Assembly: GCA_011009095.1 (NCBI GenBank)
Contig: VTPC01089974.1
Location: 354,912 to 418,911 of the forward strand
DNA: 64,000 nt
Direction: 5' to 3'
From: Ignelater luminosus
Taxonomy: Eukaryota; Arthropoda; Insecta; Coleoptera; Elateridae
A model generated the notes under the pieces. That model did no database searches and was not told the origin of the DNA. It saw only the letters and a program-made list of their open reading frames with translations. This document shows, piece by piece, positions 11,623-39,254 of this stretch (its first letter is position 1; the number at the start of each line of letters is the position of its first letter). The position numbers and the translations under genes were made by a program.

Positions 11623-13233
11623 GACCTTACTTATAGCTCAAGGATCGTAAATATAATAGCATGTTGTGATATACACTTTAAGCATTAACTGGAATGAAAA
11701 TGGCGCAATTGACGAAAGCTCGAAGAAAATTTAAACTATCTATATGTCAGTAATTTGGAGTCGACACAAAAAATTACGTTCCTTTTTCTTATTGTAATAT
11801 TTGAAAAACAAAAATTATATTCACAGTATATCAGCATTGCTAATTTAAATTTAGATTTAAATTAATAACAAGTAATTTACAATTATTACTAAAAATAAAT
11901 TCGCAATTGCTTTTTTTACTTTTTTTTGGTTGAGTTTACGACTTTAATTAATAACATAATTTTTATGAATATCAACGCTATAACTAAAAACTTTAAAGTA
12001 ATAGGGATATTGTGTAACCAGACAATATAAAATGTAGTGTTTACAAATATTCTTCTAAAGCTGGCCAAAAAACATTTAAGTTTCCATCGATATCAAAAAA
12101 AGGTTGAAAATAAAAATACTATACAGGTTACGATTGGCGTGGAAATTTAATTGGAATCGTCAAAAGTGTCTAAATTTTCTAATTTTTGTTGTTTAGAAAA
12201 AAATTTGCTTTTTTCGAATATGACAACAATAAGAATAACCAAACAACTTTGTCAACTTTTAAGTACTTTGACAGATATTATAAGAAAAAAAAGCACTATA
12301 TACAGACATTACTGCATTCTATAAAGTGAAACAGCCTTAAAATTGCACTCGATTTGAGATGCTAGACTGGAAATATTCGGAATGAGACTACAAGCACAAT
12401 AAATTGTGGTAAAACTCAGCAAAGCATGCGTTGGTATTTACAAAAATACTGGGTGTTTTTAAATTTTGTGAAGTTAGAATATTAAATTAATTTATTATTT
12501 GTTTTACATTTTGTTGTTTTCTTATTTCTTATTTACTCCTGACCACAAGAAACTGTAATAATTATAATAATTTTTAGAATAACAACTAGTTTATTTTTTA
12601 ATGATATATTCATTTTAATATCTGTATACAAACACCAGGCGAGTTGGTATTATTTTGTAAAGATGAACAAAAAAAAAGCGGTAATAGCCGTTTCAACATT
12701 ATAGGATTAGCATTGAAGCAGAATGAAAATAAACGAAAAGCAAAACAAACACGAATAACAGCGAATAACCTGCTATATCCTTCTTGGCTTCGCGCCTGCT
12801 TCACTATTTTCAAATTTAGCCAATCACGTAAGCCATCGCATCAAACTGACTGATGGATTTAGAAACGCCTCTAAAACTTAGAAAATTTGATCAAACTAAA
12901 GGTATGACATCATTGTTTCAGACTGATAGTCAAGTTTGATCAAACTGACTGATAGTGTGACATAGGTTTAATTAAGAAATCTTGCAAATTCTGAAACAGC
13001 AGTTTTGTGAGTCAGCTTCTTTTTGTGTTTAGTAGTTTACATAGAGTAATAATACTTAAATTTTATGAAATAATGAAAAAAACTGTTTCTATTGAACTGT
13101 GGAAATGAAGCCACTTCCTAGAATTACAATCATGCTAGGATGACTCTTTGCTAGATTCTACAAAGCATTTACAAGTTTCTATAGTTAGATCGCGATAGTC
13201 AAAAATGAAAATATTTCTGTAAGTAACTTACCG

Positions 13234-13349
13234 ATAATCCTACTATATGGGCTATTTCATCTTTTGAGGTACCTACCATGTTCCCACATGGTTACTAATT
13301 TTGTTCTATTTTCTATCGTCGATTCCCTTTGACCAGGTAATCGTGGCAT
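13234..13349 (-). pseudogene. Detached N-terminus of the Tc1-like transposase
   Basis: ATG at 13349 begins MPRLPGQRESTIENR, and the frame then reads TKLVTMWEHG. After a small frame slip (GGTA repeated) it gives SKDEIAHIVGLSV. This is the first helix-turn-helix of a Tc1 transposase and continues logically into WIKRYTEE near 10950. The 7-base word CGATAAT occurs at both edges of the 2.26-kb gap (10966-10972 and 13232-13238). A GTAAGT follows the break, so an intron is possible, but an insertion is at least as likely. Confidence 0.7.
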
Positions 13350-13366
13350 ATTGAGATAATATGTTA

Positions 13367-13825
13367 CAGTAAACTCTTATAACAATCAAACGTATGGGGA
13401 AATCGAAAAAATTTATCGTTTAGATTAAGATTATCTAAGAATAAAACGAATGAACAGAATGATGTCTTAAACACGATTAAATACGTTCATGACCAATTTT
13501 TTTTTTAAATTTCCCGTTAGTTGACGAACAAAAAGGCATATTCTCCGCTGCAAGTGCTAATGCCATTGATTGTGTTTCAAGAAAATTGGGTACTGACAAA
13601 AGCTCCAGATGTTTGCATTACTCACCTTACTAACAAAGGGTCTAAACCCTTCTTCAGAGGAACAATTTATGTTTTTCTGCGGCCTTTTCGATCTTTTACT
13701 TCGTTAAACGGAATTTTAATTTGTGGAATGACGAGCTAGATTATCTAAGTGGCAGAATCTCGCTACAAAGTTCGTTAAATGGAGAATTTTGTTGAACGGA
13801 CGTTCGTTATGTGGAAGTTTCACTG
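13367..13825. mobile_element. Tigger/pogo-type MITE
   Basis: The ends read CAGTAAACTCTTATAACAAT and, inverted from the right, CAGTGAAACTTCCACATAAC, bordered by TA (13365-13366, 13826-13827). CAGT starts followed by a TATAAC/CATAAC word are typical of pogo/Tigger families. TTCGTTAAA-like words repeat near the right end. No transposase remains. Confidence 0.7.
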
Positions 13826-14840
13826 TAGTTATGAAATCGATATTAATAAGTTTAATTTAAGTAAATTTTTTCTCTGTTGATAAATTACAATTAAAGTTTA
13901 CAATATTGATAATCAATGATAATAATTATAATGATAATACTAAAAATTAAATTGTCTTGCTTTATTCGACATCTATTACGGAACTAGTTAATTTGACTGT
14001 AGATTAAAAAAAAACAATATTAGATTAATAATTAAATTAAACAGGACAGCTTAAGCTAGCAGCTACATATTTAAGAAATACCACATAATAGGGTATATTA
14101 TTGGTTCTACAACCTTAAATATTTAGATACCTAAATCAACTATTTTGCCTAGAAAGTCGGTAACGTAATGCAAAGAACTGCACTCCATGGATAATTGCAG
14201 TTCTTCCCCTTTATAATTCCCAAACCGAACATCTAATTGTCTCTACAACACGACGGTAAAATGATAACGTAAATACATTATTATAGTTACTTTCTTTAAT
14301 CACTTGCTTGTTTTAACAAAGAATAAAATATCTTATTAATAAGCGTAGCCAACAATAATTGACGACTCGTCGTTGTTAATTACAACTTCAATAAGGGAGT
14401 TTAAAAAAGATAATTTCAAGTGGCTGTAAATGCCATTTATCAAAAAAATTAACTATAATAATTAATAATGATTATGAATATGTATTTCATCCAGATTAAT
14501 AGATTTGAATTTTATAAATACTAGTTTGACGCTTTTGTAGGAAGACATATTTCTTGAATTATACCTGCAAATTTCCAAGTAAAATAGAAAAATGTCTTTA
14601 AAGTAAATTGTTCACGCATCGATGCTTTCATTTCCTTACCTGTTTTAATTTATTGATTTTACCTGTATAGGGATTTTAGAAACGTATTTCTCAGCTTGTT
14701 GCGAAAACGTAAAATAAGTTGTCTATCCTACAAAAGCTGGGACATTACTTTTGTGGATGACTGTACATGTAATAAATGTTTTAACAATACTACAACAATT
14801 TTATTTATTAATGACCTAAAAAGCTGAAGATAAACAGAAA

Positions 14841-17800
14841 ATAGTGGAATAAAAGGTCAAGAAAAAACCAAACAATTTGTAACTGTGGTGATTTATGAAA
14901 GAGAAAGAAATACTAAATTTTGTTGATGCAAACAGGAATAATATTCGTAAATTATCTGGAAGAGATTCATTCTATAACATATTGCAAGAAAGTAACGAAA
15001 ACAGCATTATATAAGATTACTACCTATAACTTCATATTAGTGTTTCTTAGAGGGTGTTGTTCTAAGGCCGCCAGGTGCATATAAACCACATTCTGTAAAC
15101 CGCCTTTGTTAAAATAATAAACTTAAAAATTCTCCCTCCTTAAAAATCAACTTTTTTTTATTTCATGAATTACAGATCTAATTCGTTCTTTCTTGTTAGA
15201 ATGTTTTTCGCGAGCGCTAAATGGAAGAGGGGTCCCCGCCCGAAACTAGACATGGTGAAGTCGTCCTTCCGGGCCCAAGAAAAAAGTAAAATTCCATATA
15301 AAAATAAATTTAATTATACATCAAAATGCCACCTCTTTGATTAGCCGTCCTTGTAGTGAACACTTTGTACACCTACATCTACACCCGGAGACTCTGAGTG
15401 TTTCCTATTTTCGACGGAATCGTAGAGTGTGATGCCTATATATTTGCGCTCACACTGATTATTATTAATTAGACGACAAAAGATCGGTAAAAAATAAATT
15501 TTTTTTATTTTCTGAATAGTTCCAAACCATATCATGTTCTTGCATAAACACAATATACAACGCTTGTCTTGATGATATACGAGATAAATGCGCAAGATGT
15601 AACAAGTTTAAAATGCATTTCTTTTCTTTATTATATTAGTTATCATTTGTTAACAGCAGTGATTTCTATTTCATTATCTCACATTATTATAATCATTTAT
15701 TATTCGCTACCCCTCTACTTGAATAAATTTATTTGAATCCCATGGGCAGGCCCCGAGACTTTAAGAAAGAAAGCCGAAAAAGGAAGCGTTCTTATCTTGA
15801 AATTTCGATATTATTTTTAAATTTCAAAGAAACTATTTCGCGGCCTCCTTGCAGGAGTTCAGATCCGTGGACCACAATTTAAGAACCATTTTTCTAGGAC
15901 AGGAATATTGGCATGCAGATTATCCAAGGCTTAAGAGATCATGTTTGGCACTTAAGCGATTGTACTCACTGCAAGCAGTCTTCTCTTCCCTGCCAAAAAC
16001 CTTCATCAATTCTTATGGTCGTTTCTTTCTCAAACCACCAATTAGTCAGAAAATTTTTCTAAATGTTCTTGGACACTTCTGGTGGTTCAGACTTCACCTT
16101 AAACCATAAGAAACCTCCATGTTAGTGTCTATTGAATCCTTACAATGCAAATATTGGAGGGGAAACACCAATCAAGAACATGCGGTATAATTGAAGAAGA
16201 AAAATAATTTTTATCTATAGTATCTACATACTATGATACTGAAGTATCTACTAATTACTTCTATCTAGATAAAGAATTGTTAAAATACCACTATCTGTAT
16301 CTACGAGTAGATCCAAAACTAGAGTATCTAAGCCCAACACTGGCTATTTGGGATACTGTTCTCAGAAGGATAAAGCCTGGTATCTTTAAAAGTAACCAAC
16401 AAAATATAAAACATCTGGGAACGCAAAGCATAACCACAACGAACTCCGTTTTGTTACTTTTCTTCAAATTTTGGCGGCCAGTTTGACCATGTTGCTGAAG
16501 AGATATCAGAAAACGAAGACACCCCGTGGTCTTTAATTTTTGATATAGAATTCAAATCTGATGTTAAAATTTAAAAAAATGCGGACAGACAGACAGACTT
16601 CGCAAATTCAATAGCGACTCCTATCGGAGTTCGTTGAAAAAAGGTCGCTAAAAAAATATTAATGAAATTCAAGTTTATCACAATCAAGTATCGAAATAAA
16701 TCTCACAAACATGCTACACCTTATAAAAAGCTTAGGACAGTGGTCTCGAGTATACATCTGTACTACTTAATACACGTATTTTTAAAGATATGGCATATAC
16801 CTAAGTATATCCTCCAATACAACATTGGCTATAAAGGTTTGAATCAAAAGGTACCTATAGTAAATGTTCCAGTGATGTAAAAAGGGAATAATGTTATCTA
16901 TCCATATTTCATTCTAGGAAGTGGATAATTAGTAAGATGTGCCTCTGTCAGTTCGTACTTTAAACCCTTGCAGAGCCTTTGCAAGACTCTAATGTAAATT
17001 CTTGCAGAAGTCCAGTCTTTGCAGATTTCTAGGGTTTTACAAGCTCATTAATTTTAATACAACCTTCAGTTTTTGACTTAAATTTAACCTCTTGTGCTAC
17101 TTAAAGCATCTTGAAAATAAATAAGATAAACTGCTGGAAAAATTACTAGGGGATTTTAACCATTTCGATACACATCCCACATTTTATGTTAATCCCATAA
17201 ATGGGACTGGACCTTTAAAATGGAACATGTTACAATGACGTATACTCCTTTAAAGAAAAATTGTGGTTTATTACTTCATCTAAGGAGTTTGAAGCATTTC
17301 TATTTCTTGAGAGATCAATTTAAAACATGCTCATCATTTCAAGAATGTTCAACTAATTTCCCTCAAACTTATTATAACTCCCAATATGTCATATAAAAAG
17401 TCTTTTAAAGCAAAATGTATAAGATTTTATTTTAAATAAATACATATGTATTAAATTACGCACTAGCTAAAACTTTAAACAGAAATCACACAATTAGCTT
17501 TTGGCTTAAGTTAGACAATATTTAAATATTTACATTTTATTAACAACATTATACATAATAATTAATTATCACTAATTTCAACAAAGCTAATAATAAAAAA
17601 GATTCTCAGATGAAGCAGATTTGTAGTAGTACGGTTAACAGCAAGCAAATTAGCATTATAGAAATTCATTTCATAAATTATAACTAATATACATGGTCTT
17701 TTGTATATCAACATTAATGTCTTAATATTAACAATTAACAATACATACCTACTAACTTTTCCACTTTTAGTGCTATGTAAAAAACTTTAACAAAGTAAAT

Positions 17801-17880
17801 TATAAAACTAAAATGCTTTAATGCAAAAGTTTAAGTAAAAAAGTGTAATTAGATACAAGTCTGAACACATTTCTTTTTGT
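14841..17880. other. Spacer with unplaced short frames and repeat pieces
   Basis: No recognised gene. A GC-richer island after an acceptor-like CAG at about 15176 opens a frame with MFFASAKWKRGPRPKLDMVK from 15201. A second ATG at 15742 in good context begins MGRPRDFKKESRKRKRS and runs to 15882. A third frame covers 15849-16109. None resembles a known family; they may be exons, TE debris or chance. TATCTAC/GTAGATA words at 16199-16342, ending in CAACACTG, resemble the hAT MITE at 2079. Confidence 0.35.
16470..16645 (+). repeat. Dispersed repeat, copy 1
   Basis: A block with AACGAAGACACC, GTGGTCTTTA, GGACAGACAGAC and ACTTCGCAAATTCA matches 20690-20862 in the same orientation. The two copies flank the LRR gene. 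It has no coding frame; the family is unknown. Confidence 0.75.
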
Positions 17881-17903
17881 AAAACATTTACAATAGTAAT
17901 AAT

Positions 17904-19085
17904 TTATATTTTCGTACCTATATCTTGGGATTCAATGGTAGTGTAATGTACTTTTCTCGATACTATTTCTAATAATGGAGTCAGTCTAGTCCGAAGTCTA
18001 TCTTTGCTTAAATAGGCATAAGCAGCTAAAAGGGACACCAAAATAATTGTTAAAACAATTACTAGTATGGTAACAGCACGTGATACTCGAGCATGCTTAT
18101 TCTCTGCAAAATTCTTTAAATTCAGTATATATGTATTTACAGATTTTGATTGATGACACTGTACTAAATCTTTATTTCGAATAGTGACATTTGTTTCATG
18201 CATCCATACATATAAATTCTTTATAGCAACATCACAACGGAATGGATTCCCAACAAAATCAATTAATAGCGATTGATTTCTAAATGGAAAAGACATTAAA
18301 TCAAATGTATCTAATTCCTTTTGGGTAAATTTTGTAATATTATTGTGTTGTAAATCTAAGAATCTTATTTTTTTTATACAAGTAATATTAAAATTTAAAC
18401 CTGGAATGTAATTATCACCCAAGTATAAATCCATTAGACTCGGTAAATCACAAAAGACACTCTGATCTTTAAAGCTTCTAATTTCATTTTGCTCTAAATG
18501 TATTTTAAATAATTTTGTTAAATTACTGTTTACAAAAATATCATGCAAATCATCAGCTAAAGCATCATCAGTATTATCAGCAAATGCGTTCGTCAAATGC
18601 AATTCAATCAAATTTATAAAATTTGAAAATACTCTGGGATGATGATAATTTTCATCACCCTCATTTGATATCGATAAATTGTTATGATTTAAAATTAGTC
18701 GCTCTACATTTGCAACATGATGATAAGATTTTCCTTTAATTTCTCTAATACCATTGTTGCTCATGTCTATAGTTTTTAAAACACTTAAGTCTTTGAGGTC
18801 TCCAAATATATTCCATGGTAGTGTAGGAATCTGATTGCCAGTAAATATTAGAACCTGAGTTTCTTCAGGAAGATCCGCTAACATTTCCACACTAGTAAAA
18901 CCAGTGTCAGTACAGTTAACAACAAACTGTAACATTCTGTCATAGTAGGCCTTCCCACAAGAACATTTTCGCAATAAAGGTGATCTACATTCATTTGTTT
19001 GCAACACATTTGAAGAAGTCAAACTGACAACAAATGTTATAGTTAATGTCTGTATCAATAAATTCCTTTTGCACAATGGAAACAT
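17904..19085 (-). CDS. LRR type I membrane protein, trophoblast-glycoprotein-like
   Basis: A 393-residue protein encoded in one coding exon. Residues 1 to about 28 form a signal peptide. A cysteine-rich LRR N-cap (CRSPLLRKCSCG) follows, then about seven leucine-rich repeats (for example LKTIDMSNNGIREI, LMDLYLGDNYIPGL, IRFLDLQHNNITKF) with several N-glycosylation sites. A C-cap follows (NPFRCDVAIKNLYVWM, then a later C). One membrane helix lies near residues 337-359, with a 34-residue basic tail. Layout and length resemble trophoblast glycoprotein (TPBG/WAIF) relatives, which act at the cell surface and are linked to Wnt signalling; that function is inference. A splice acceptor TTGTTACAG ends at 19087, one base before the exon that starts with the ATG, so the 5' leader is spliced. 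Confidence 0.85.
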   Translation of the reverse strand: MFPLCKRNLLIQTLTITFVVSLTSSNVLQTNECRSPLLRKCSCGKAYYDRMLQFVVNCTDTGFTSVEMLADLPEETQVLIFTGNQIPTLPWNIFGDLKDLSVLKTIDMSNNGIREIKGKSYHHVANVERLILNHNNLSISNEGDENYHHPRVFSNFINLIELHLTNAFADNTDDALADDLHDIFVNSNLTKLFKIHLEQNEIRSFKDQSVFCDLPSLMDLYLGDNYIPGLNFNITCIKKIRFLDLQHNNITKFTQKELDTFDLMSFPFRNQSLLIDFVGNPFRCDVAIKNLYVWMHETNVTIRNKDLVQCHQSKSVNTYILNLKNFAENKHARVSRAVTILVIVLTIILVSLLAAYAYLSKDRLRTRLTPLLEIVSRKVHYTTIESQDIGTKI

Positions 19086-19087
19086 CC

Positions 19088-19364
19088 TGTAACAAAATAA
19101 ATTTATCCTTTGTTAATTTTCTTAAATGAATTGAGTTACTTTTGTTTGTTTGGTCAACACCCTACACACCTTATAAGGCATTAAAAAAAACAATTACGTT
19201 AATTGCAATGCTCTATAAAATATTCTAATAAACAATCATATTAGATTATTAGTTATATTAGTACCAACAACTTACATGTAAAAATAGCTAGAGCGTTGAA
19301 CTTAAAAACTGTTAAAAATTTTATTCTTTTTTTAAATGTGTCATCTGACGCATTTATTACTTAC
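19088..19364 (-). other. Likely 5'-leader intron of the LRR gene
   Basis: The minus strand has a consensus donor GTAAGT at 19364-19359 and the acceptor TTACAG ending at 19087. The leader exon would start upstream of 19365; its transcription start was not identified. Confidence 0.45.
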
Positions 19365-19688
19365 GTAAAGTCAGGTAAAATCCGTAAAATCCTGAATAAT
19401 TTCTTTGAAGTCAGGTTTACAAAGGAGCATTCTTCACAACAGGTGAGACTTGTCTTTTAGCGAACAGGTGTTTATGTACGTTGTGTTGCCTATCTGTACT
19501 ATATCGGAGAGCTGACATTACGAACGTCGGTATCGATTTGACGTTGGCGAAAAAAAGCGGGCAAGGCATTATTGTATTGTATTTTGCATTTCCGTTTGCA
19601 CGCTAATGGAATAATAGCCATCTTTGCATGGTACAAAGAAACAATTGACGTCCACTTATTACCATACATGTACACAGCTTAGTAATAT

Positions 19689-19716
19689 CATTGAGTAAAG
19701 GATCCTTTACTCAATG
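19689..19716. repeat. 28-bp perfect palindrome centred on GGATCC
   Basis: The half-site CATTGAGTAAAGGA is followed directly by its exact complement, with no spacer. Weaker symmetry (AATATC / GGTAATATT) extends it to about 40 bp. It lies some 0.3 kb upstream of the inferred leader exon of the LRR gene. Confidence 0.85.
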
Positions 19717-20379
19717 GTAATATTATAGAGGGTGTTTTGAGACGAGTGCAAATATTTGGCAAACGCATACCTTGACAAAAGATTAAGCATTTCCCTAAAG
19801 TTCGCTGTCTAGTAGAAAATGTCTCAAGTCATTTTTTGCCAGTATTTAAAAAGCAGGCCATGATATTAAATGTGTTATTTCATTTGATTTCAGGATAAAC
19901 CAGTGAAAATGCAAGCATTATAATGACAAAATTTAAAAAAAATCGAATATCTCGAGAAATAAAAATCGAATATCCCGAGAACTACTCGAGATATAAAACT
20001 TTAAATTCTATAGTCGTATTCAGCGTTAAAAACCAAGTCGATATCATATACAGTGTGTAAATAAAGTAAGGAATAAAATTCATATTTTTTTTTATTATCG
20101 CTGTTTGGAAGAAAAGCTCAGACAGGTCAATTTTATTTTTTTCCTCCGGATTTTATGGGCGTTAATTTTAATTTTTTAGTTTGCTGCTCTGGGACCTATG
20201 ACGTCATCGACTTTTTTTTAAATGGAACTCCCTTATTTTTTAGCAAGAAATAAAAAGTAGATTTTTTTCTGAGTTAAGCAATACCCCACATGTGGTATTT
20301 AAAATTAGTAGTTTTAGAGATATGAGGGATTTAATAATTAAATAATTAAACTTGAGATTTTAATGTTTTAATGTTTTAA

Positions 20380-20565
20380 TGTCTGGTATCAACAGGATGG
20401 TGCACCACCACATTATTCACTTTGTTTATGAGAATACCTAGATGAAATCTGTCCTAATAGATGGATAGGAAGACATGGTCCAATGGAATGGTCGGCTAGA
20501 TCTGATCTCACCCCACTTGATTTTTTTTCTTTGGGTGTATTTAAAATCAAAACCTCGAGGTTTTG
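20380..20565 (+). pseudogene. Tc1/mariner transposase fragment
   Basis: The frame reads WYQQDGAPPHYSL, then EYLDEICPNRWIGR, then PMEWSARSDLTPLDFFSLG. This is the second and third catalytic segment of an insect mariner-like transposase (second Asp in QDGAPPH, third in TPLDFF). Stops and missing flanks make it a relic. It sits in a repeat whose left edge near 20048 is an ATACAGTGTGT-type terminus. Confidence 0.7.
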
Positions 20566-20689
20566 AGTGATACACGTTGACGTTCCCAAGGTCATATCGA
20601 AAAACTAAAAGTCTACATATCTCTTATTTTTGATGTAGAATATGATTCTAAAGTAAAAAAAAGTTTGAAAATTTTTCAAATTTTGGCGG

Positions 20690-20862
20690 CTATTTTGACC
20701 ATGTTCCCGAAGAGATACTTATCAAAAAACGAAGACACCAAGTGGTCTTTAGTTTTTGATGTAGAATCCAAATCTGAAGTCAAAATCTCAAACTTAAAAA
20801 AACTGCGGACAGACAGACTTCGCAAATTCAGTAACGACTCATATTGGAGTTCGTTGAATAAT
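20690..20862 (+). repeat. Dispersed repeat, copy 2
   Basis: Same-orientation partner of 16470-16645, about 80 percent alike by eye, including the GGACAGACAGAC and ACTTCGCAAATTCA words. Confidence 0.75.
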
Positions 20863-21066
20863 CTCCAATATGTTCAGAATGTCAACAAGAAGTGGAAACA
20901 GTCCGCCATTTGCTTATATTTTGAAATAGAGCCTTGAAACTTAGGATATTGAAGTAACACCATATTTGCCATTTCTTCGACTAAGTAAAATGATGAGGGT
21001 CGTTTGCAGTTTTAGTGGAAGTTGTATCAATTTTATTTTTTTAATTGGCCCCCTGTATATATTTTT

Positions 21067-21740
21067 TTAATACATCTTTTGCTTTAAATTCTGTTTAACT
21101 GTTAATTGATATGCGGTTTGTGATATTTTGTTTTAAAATAACCTCAAAAATGCTTAATTTCTCTAAAATAGGAGGATCTGACATATCGTCTTGGAAATTT
21201 TTGTCAGCTACCTTGTAATCCACAAAGAATGGTTGCTCTTCTTCTTATTGCCAATAATAATTCTCAAAAAGGTTAACATTGAGAAATTAAGTTTGTTTTA
21301 ATTTCCTGAGAAAAATTGATGCTTACTCATTTTTTCAAATGGCAACCCCTCAATTTTATTATTGCTGACTTATTGTTTTCATTATTTTCAAAGTGCCAGT
21401 TGCTTAGTTGACTTTTACAGTTAGAATCATTGATAATAAATGAATTGAATTTTTTACTGAGAACATTATTTTGAAAATAGTAAGACATATGCTTATTGAA
21501 AAGAGAATAAGAGTAAGTTTCATTAGTGATAATAAAACTGAGGGGTTGCCATTTTCAGAGTACTTGACAATTTTCAGAAAGATGCATTATATTAATCATG
21601 GCCCTCTTATTTTAGGGAAATTAAACATTTGTGAGGTTATCTTAAAATAAAATATCACAAATGACCTATCAACAGAAACAGAATTTAAAGCAGAATCAGA
21701 TTATTAAAAAGTATAGTTGAAAAAAATACATCTAAAAATA
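21067..21740. repeat. Fold-back element
   Basis: Outer arms (about 21067-21185 and 21590-21720) share inverted GCTTTAAATTCTGTTT, TTTGTGATATTTT and ATAACCTCA words. Inner arms share an inverted GGCAACCCCTCA(A/G)TTTTATTAT word. The left outer edge is near CCCTGTATATA and the right near CTCTGTATATT, so it may extend slightly further. No coding capacity. Confidence 0.7.
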
Positions 21741-22754
21741 TAATAACATTCTAAGTTTGAGAACTCTGTTCACTTCTCATTAACAGTTGACACTCTGTAT
21801 ATTAACCCCTCCCCAATTTGCCTGAGATGCCTAGGTGAAAATAATAAATGATACGAGTTAACTTGTTTTATACACAATATTCTCTAATTTACATGTATTA
21901 CTTCATAATATGCAGTGGAGCACTCACAACTGGACTGAATTTATTTGATATTTGGGAAATGTTTCTGAAAAGAAGAATGGTTAGTATAGTTAAGGGGTTA
22001 AATAAAACAGGACTGCAGCTTCTTTCATTTATTTTATTTTACTACAACTGATATTTTACTGTATATAAAAGAAAACAGGGATAGTTTTTTTATACGGATT
22101 TCCTTAAATACTATTATATAATTATTATTTGTACATGTATACCACTTTAAGAAAATAACCGAGACTTTAAAGTGTAAAATATAGTTCTGCTATTTTGCAC
22201 TATCTCAAGTAGAACTATTGTTTAACAGTATGATTCTTATGTGTATGCAAGTGACACATCTTAGTTTACAAAAAGGAAAAAATTGACTTCAAAAACATAA
22301 AAAGTTAAAATTAATTCATAATAGTACTATTATACATACAAAACATTATAACTGTTTATGTTTAGGGTAAATATGAAAATGCATATGTACTCTAAACCTA
22401 ACTCTACGTGTACATAAACTTTTAGGATAATAAACATACTTCCTTTTTAAAGTAATATCACATAACTACATGACTGCTTATTCTATTGTTACAACTACAA
22501 AAATAGCATTTTACAAAAAAGGAGGATATTACATGATATCTATTAAGTAAAAAGCATGTAAAATAATTTTTTATAGATCTATTATTCGTAATCCGTTGAC
22601 AGGTTGGATTACTATTATTATTATTTCAATGCCTAATTCTTTATTAATCCTAACACAAATCTGTATTAAGAGATTGCATTTTAGTTCATCATGTTTCATA
22701 ACTACCTGAAGATTTTTCTGTTTTGAATACAGATCTATCTATACATTATAGAAA
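21741..22754. other. AT-rich spacer
   Basis: Only short chance frames are present. No repeat or gene was recognised. Confidence 0.4.
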
Positions 22755-23013
22755 AACTACGCAATCAAAAAAAAAATTAAGTCGAAGCGGACCATGACTT
22801 GTACAATGTGACAGTGTTCTTTGCAAATATCTATTGTTTTATTTAAATTTTAGTTTATAATTGTCATTTTGAAACATCAAATCAAATTTGAATACTTGTT
22901 TAACCTAACAATTCACAACTATCAACTACTATCTACTCTTCTCTCTTAGCAGCGTTGTCACATGGCACTGGTCATGGCCTACTCCGACTTCATTTTTTTT
23001 TTGATCGCACAGT
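22755..23013. repeat. 255-bp fold-back MITE
   Basis: Ends of about 55 bp are inverted copies: GC(A/G)ATCAAAAAAAAAAT, then AAGTCG, CCATGAC and ATGTGACA in the same order on each arm. TA follows the right end but the left flank is AA, so the target duplication is lost or different. Confidence 0.75.
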
Positions 23014-23764
23014 ATTTCAAGTTTCTTAAAGATTTTAAAATTTAAAAACTTGAATAAATGCAAGTGCAATTAAGCATGTAGGTACTGTTTAGTTTTAGGT
23101 CAATTTTAAATTATTTCCAGTTATGAAATATAATATCTAATTTTGATATTCTCGCATTAATTATACATATCACTCTTTGTTAACCACAACATATTAATAG
23201 CCTTGTAAGACATTGTTTGAATGTTGTTACTATACACTAGCTGCAGTAACTTTTGAAGTAGTCGATATGCATGCTGGTGTATCTTTTTAAAAATATGAAT
23301 TTACAGGCACATCTGAATTATTGAGGCTGTTTGTATAAGAAATGATTCTGATCAATCATTTAGCAACAATGAAATAATCATTCAGAAAGTTCTTACTAGC
23401 AAAAAGTTCAACCCTTGAAAATCAATCTAATGGTAATCTAGTGTATTAAAATATAAAACCAGTGCAAAATAATAAACTCTTGAATATCAAGCCATATTTA
23501 TTTAACAAGATAAAAGAAAAGGTAAACATTATGTGCTAAACAACTTAATAGATAATTTATTTTTGATAAACTTACAAGACTAATATATTATTAACTATGA
23601 ACTACCTGTGATCATGCTTAATTCCCCATATTTTCAAAAACTTTTTAACAATGTATACCAGTAAACTAAGAAACAACAGAAAATCACTTAAAATTCTAGA
23701 AGTGCGATTTAATTACATAAAAGAAACAGTACGGAATAGTAAAACAGCAACTTCAACAATTAAA

Positions 23765-39254
<15,490 letters not shown>

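Larger units (their letters stand above)
8780..14763 (-). mobile_element. Tc1 composite, about 6 kb, with later insertions
   Basis: Matching inverted ends of 29 bp (outer part CAGTCATCCACAAAAGTAAT) lie at 8780 and 14763, each bordered by TA (8778-8779, 14764-14765). They enclose the two separated parts of a minus-strand Tc1 transposase and a Tigger-type MITE (13367-13825). Intact Tc1 elements are near 1.5 kb, so most of the length is inserted or captured DNA. It is inferred, not proven, that both ends and the transposase belong to one original copy. Confidence 0.65.

Noticed and set aside
16199..16342. Second copy of the TATCTAGATAC hAT MITE
   Set aside because: The right end CAACACTG is present but no left end or duplication could be found.
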